Source of the DNA: Lewinellaceae bacterium
GTDB taxonomy: Bacteria; Bacteroidota; Bacteroidia; Chitinophagales; Saprospiraceae
Direction of reading: 5' to 3'
Length of the DNA stretch: 64,000 bases
Assembly: GCA_020636225.1 (NCBI GenBank)
Contig: JACJYI010000010.1
Coordinates: 1 to 64,000 of the forward strand
Shown one piece after another: positions 61,383 through 64,000 of the stretch (position 1 is its first letter; the number at the start of each line of letters is the position of its first letter). The notes beneath the pieces were generated by a model that worked only from the letters and a program-made list of their open reading frames with translations, searched no databases and was not told where the DNA came from. Position numbers and translations under genes: made by a program.

Positions 61383-64000
61383 CTACTTCCCACACACGCA
61401 TTTCGGTGCCATAAAACTGTGTGTCTCACTGAAATAAGGATAGCTGTTGCTGCCCCCGGGCAATTCAAAGAAGAACTTGCTTCGAGCCTTTTCACGATTG
61501 CCAACCTCGTTCATCGTAGCCGAATCATAGAGCCGGCCATTGACCATGGTGTACTGCACCTTCTCCGAATCCTGGAGATTGGCCAGCGGATTGCCGTCGA
61601 TGACGATCAGGTCGGCCAGCTTACCCGGTTTGAGCGAACCGATCTGGTGGTCCATGCCCAGATATTCGGCACCGTTGATGGTGGCGGCCTGGAGGGCTTC
61701 CATGTTGGTCATGCCGCCCTGGGCGAGCATCCACAGTTCCCAGTGGGCGCCGAGGCCTTGCAACTGACCATGGGCACCCAGGTTGATCTTCACCCCGGCA
61801 TCCGTCAGCTTCTTCAGGGATTTGGAAGTCAGGATATGCCCGTTCTCATATTCCTCATCCGGGATCATGGTGCGGTGACGGGCGCGACTGTCCACCACTG
61901 GGCGGGGCGTAAAGCTCAGCAGGCGGGTCTTTTCCCAGACATTGGTCTTCTGGTACCAGTAGTACTCCCCGTTCACGCTGCCGTAGTTGACGATCAGGGT
62001 GGGGGTGTTGTGTGCTTGCGTGCTGGCCCACAGGCGCAGGACATCCTCGTAGAGCGGGGCGACCGGAATATTATGTTCGACTCCGGTATGGCCATCCACC
62101 ACCTGGGTCATGTTGTGATAGAAGAAGGATCCCCCTTCGGGCACCACCTCGATACCCAGTTCGCGGGCGGCCTGGATGACCATCTGGCGTTGGTTGCGGC
62201 GGGGCTGGTTGTAGCTTTTCACGCTGAAGGCACCATAGGCCTTGGTGCGGCGGATGGCCGAGCGGGCATCGTCCAGGCTGTTCACCACGGCCTTGAAGTC
62301 GCCGTCGGCACCGTAGAGGATGGTGCCGGTGGAAAACAGTCGCGGACCGACCATCTGTCCCGTCTTGATCATTTCACTTTGGGAGAAGATCATCTCCGAG
62401 TTGCTGGACGGATCGTGCGCGGTGGTCACCCCGTAGGCCAGGTTGGCGTAATACTCCCATTGCTTTTGCGGAGAGAGTCCGTAGCGGAAATTGCCCAGGT
62501 GTCCGTGCACATCCACGATGCCTGGCATGATGGTCTTGCCATAGCAGTTGACCACCTTGGCATTCCGGGGCACGTCGACATCGGCGCCCACGGCGGTGAT
62601 GATATTTCCCTCGACCAGCACAGTACCTTGCTCGATGACCTGGTCGCCCTCCATGGTGATGATGCGGGCATTGGTGAAGGCGATGGCGCCCGAGGGCTTG
62701 TCAGCCGGCAGGCGCAGATCGATCTTCAGGCCGGTGGTGTCCATGGGCGGAATGGAGTCGCCGGCGCCCTGGAGGAAGAGGAAGCGCCTGGTGAGGGTGT
62801 CGGTGAAGTATTCGTTGCCCAGCGTCCAGTGCAGCCGTTTGGAGTCGCTGCTCCAATGCAGGTTGATGCCGGCATCGCGGGCCACCTGGGATACGGGCAC
62901 CGCTTTGGTATCCGAACTGAGACCGACGGTCTTCCCCGTCTGGGGCATGGGGGCGATGTAGACCTTGTACAATTCCGTCCAGGCGATCCACTGGTTGTCC
63001 GGACTGAGGGCAAAGCGCTGGGCGTATTTGGTCTCGGCATGCTTTTTCAGGTCCTGGCCGTTGAGGTCAACGCTCTGGTAGCTCTTGGTCAGGCTGCCGA
63101 AGAGGAAGCCGCCGGCCTGGAAGAAGATGCGGTCGCCATCCTTGTTGAAGGTGGGGTATTCGCCCTGAGGGGTGAGGAGCTTGTGCTCACCACCATTGGA
63201 CGGCATGAGGTAGAGCCCGGGCTCTTCACAGTACGTGAATCCCTGGTGCATGTTGCCGTCATCCTTCCGGTACACGATCCATTTGCCATCGGGGGAGAAG
63301 GCGGGGGTCCGGTAGATCCCTTTTTCGGTGGTGATCGCCTTGCTGGTCCCGGTGGTCCTGTCGAAGATGCGGATGCTGCCCATCTGTTCATCGTTCCAGG
63401 TCACATAGGCGATCTTCCTGCCGTCGGGTGACCAGGCCGGTTCGAATTCGAGGTCGGCATCCTTGGTCAGACGACGAGGCTGGCCACCGGGCAGGTCGGT
63501 CACCCACAGGTAGCCGGCGGCGTTGAAGACCACGGTCTTGTCGTCGGGACTGGTGGTGGCTCCCCGGAGCACCTTGATCTCTACCTCGCTGTCGAAGGCA
63601 TTGTTCTGGAAGGTAAGGGTTTGGGCCACCTGGTGTTTGGCATCCACCCGGAAGGGGATCACGGTGGCCGAGCCATCGGCCACATTGACCTTGTGGATCT
63701 TCCCCTGGCCCCAGATCACGATGGATTTGTTGTCGGGTGTCCAGTCGAAGCCGGTGTAGACACCGAAGATGGCCCAGGCCTCCTGCTGGTCCTTGCTCAG
63801 GCCGTCAAAGAGGGGGCGCTCCACGCCGGTGGCCAGGTCGCGGACAAAGAGGACCGATCTGGTGCGTATGCGGCGGACGTAAGCCATCTGCCGGCCATCC
63901 GGGGAGATCTGGGGGCGGCAGGCCCCACCGGGACCGCCGATGACGGTCTCCAGTTTGCCTTCCTTGCGGTCGTACCGGCGGATGACATAGATCTGACTGT
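61383..64000 (-). CDS. PD40/WD40-like beta-propeller plus amidohydrolase protein (5' end outside window)
   Basis: The frame is open to the right edge (872 codons seen), so the N-terminus and any signal peptide are missing; an internal Met at 63887 is not the start. The first about 430 visible residues are PD40/TolB-like propeller blades ('QISPDGRQMAYVRR', 'EPAWSPDGRKIAYVTWNDEQ', 'TPAFSPDGKWIVYRKDDG'). The rest is a metal-dependent amidohydrolase: 'GTVLVEGNIITAVGADVDV', metal ligands in 'MPGIVDVHGHLGNFRYGLS', later His in 'VDGHTGVEHNIPV' and 'VKINLGAHGQLQGLGAHWEL', and the terminal 'IGSLKPGKLADLIVIDGNPL'. Such fusions are often exported in Bacteroidota; the substrate is unknown. The last residues are a short Cys-containing tail (APKCVCGK). 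Confidence 0.88.
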   Translation of the reverse strand, partial: SQIYVIRRYDRKEGKLETVIGGPGGACRPQISPDGRQMAYVRRIRTRSVLFVRDLATGVERPLFDGLSKDQQEAWAIFGVYTGFDWTPDNKSIVIWGQGKIHKVNVADGSATVIPFRVDAKHQVAQTLTFQNNAFDSEVEIKVLRGATTSPDDKTVVFNAAGYLWVTDLPGGQPRRLTKDADLEFEPAWSPDGRKIAYVTWNDEQMGSIRIFDRTTGTSKAITTEKGIYRTPAFSPDGKWIVYRKDDGNMHQGFTYCEEPGLYLMPSNGGEHKLLTPQGEYPTFNKDGDRIFFQAGGFLFGSLTKSYQSVDLNGQDLKKHAETKYAQRFALSPDNQWIAWTELYKVYIAPMPQTGKTVGLSSDTKAVPVSQVARDAGINLHWSSDSKRLHWTLGNEYFTDTLTRRFLFLQGAGDSIPPMDTTGLKIDLRLPADKPSGAIAFTNARIITMEGDQVIEQGTVLVEGNIITAVGADVDVPRNAKVVNCYGKTIMPGIVDVHGHLGNFRYGLSPQKQWEYYANLAYGVTTAHDPSSNSEMIFSQSEMIKTGQMVGPRLFSTGTILYGADGDFKAVVNSLDDARSAIRRTKAYGAFSVKSYNQPRRNQRQMVIQAARELGIEVVPEGGSFFYHNMTQVVDGHTGVEHNIPVAPLYEDVLRLWASTQAHNTPTLIVNYGSVNGEYYWYQKTNVWEKTRLLSFTPRPVVDSRARHRTMIPDEEYENGHILTSKSLKKLTDAGVKINLGAHGQLQGLGAHWELWMLAQGGMTNMEALQAATINGAEYLGMDHQIGSLKPGKLADLIVIDGNPLANLQDSEKVQYTMVNGRLYDSATMNEVGNREKARSKFFFELPGGSNSYPYFSETHSFMAPKCVCGK

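Noticed and set aside
61419..63431. Long open frame (670 codons) on the plus strand
   Set aside because: It is the antisense shadow of the amidohydrolase gene; the minus frame has clear domains and catalytic motifs.
1..64000. tRNA, rRNA or tmRNA genes
   Set aside because: I looked in the intergenic regions for T-loop and acceptor-stem patterns and saw none; a covariance search would be decisive.

Overview
The window reads as chromosomal DNA of a Bacteroidota bacterium, most like the Saprospiria (Haliscomenobacter/Lewinella-type) by protein style. The signs are many Sec signal peptides followed by type IX secretion (T9SS) C-terminal sorting domains, a SprB-repeat adhesin, two proteins with the gliding-motility-associated (CHU_C) tail, a TonB receptor, TAnnTTTG-like promoter elements and almost no Shine-Dalgarno sequences. 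Taxonomy is inference; no rRNA or tRNA gene was seen.

Layout. 1-6.4 kb (minus strand): a large cohesin-like/SprB adhesin running off the left edge, a second cohesin-like T9SS protein, a NarL-type regulator with a degenerate receiver, a Kazal-domain T9SS protein and an NTF2-like secreted protein. 6.6-10.7 kb: era followed by two abutting tandem arrays (A, about 212-bp units; B, about 258-bp units). 10.8-16.1 kb (plus): DUF1835 protein, T9SS protein, DUF1697 protein and three tandem paralogues of an unrecognised secreted family. 16.1-23 kb: conserved hypothetical, NadR-like P-loop kinase, TPP riboswitch with a TonB receptor (thiamin uptake), and a haem peroxidase-dockerin-T9SS fusion. 23-25.7 kb: palindrome-rich array C (about 214-bp units) abutting a REP-type/IS200-like Y1 transposase. 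25.8-35 kb (minus): a pair of T9SS paralogues, one broken by an in-frame TGA, a compact five-gene cluster of small cytoplasmic proteins, two recently duplicated CHU_C proteins and another T9SS protein. 35.4-42.7 kb: fadH, then a propeller hybrid sensor kinase, a separate HPt protein and a convergent OmpR-type regulator that look like one phosphorelay. 42.8-47 kb: a TANFOR-like/caspase-like surface protein with an outer-membrane barrel protein. 47.2-53.2 kb: ACT protein, lipid A-type acyltransferase, small secreted protein, PhoD phosphatase, CHAD protein and dipeptidase pepD. 53.4-61.4 kb: degenerate D-repeats carrying two apparently identical IS110 elements around a caspase-TPR protein gene. 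61.4-64 kb: a PD40/amidohydrolase protein running off the right edge.

The strongest novel signal is in the IS110 copies. The roughly 250-bp leader upstream of the transposase folds, by eye, into two stem-enclosed loops. The guide-like segments of the first loop match the insertion target, and those of the second match the element's own joined ends. That is the architecture of a bridge RNA. Two unoccupied copies of the same target lie in the window, so the boundaries can be read directly.
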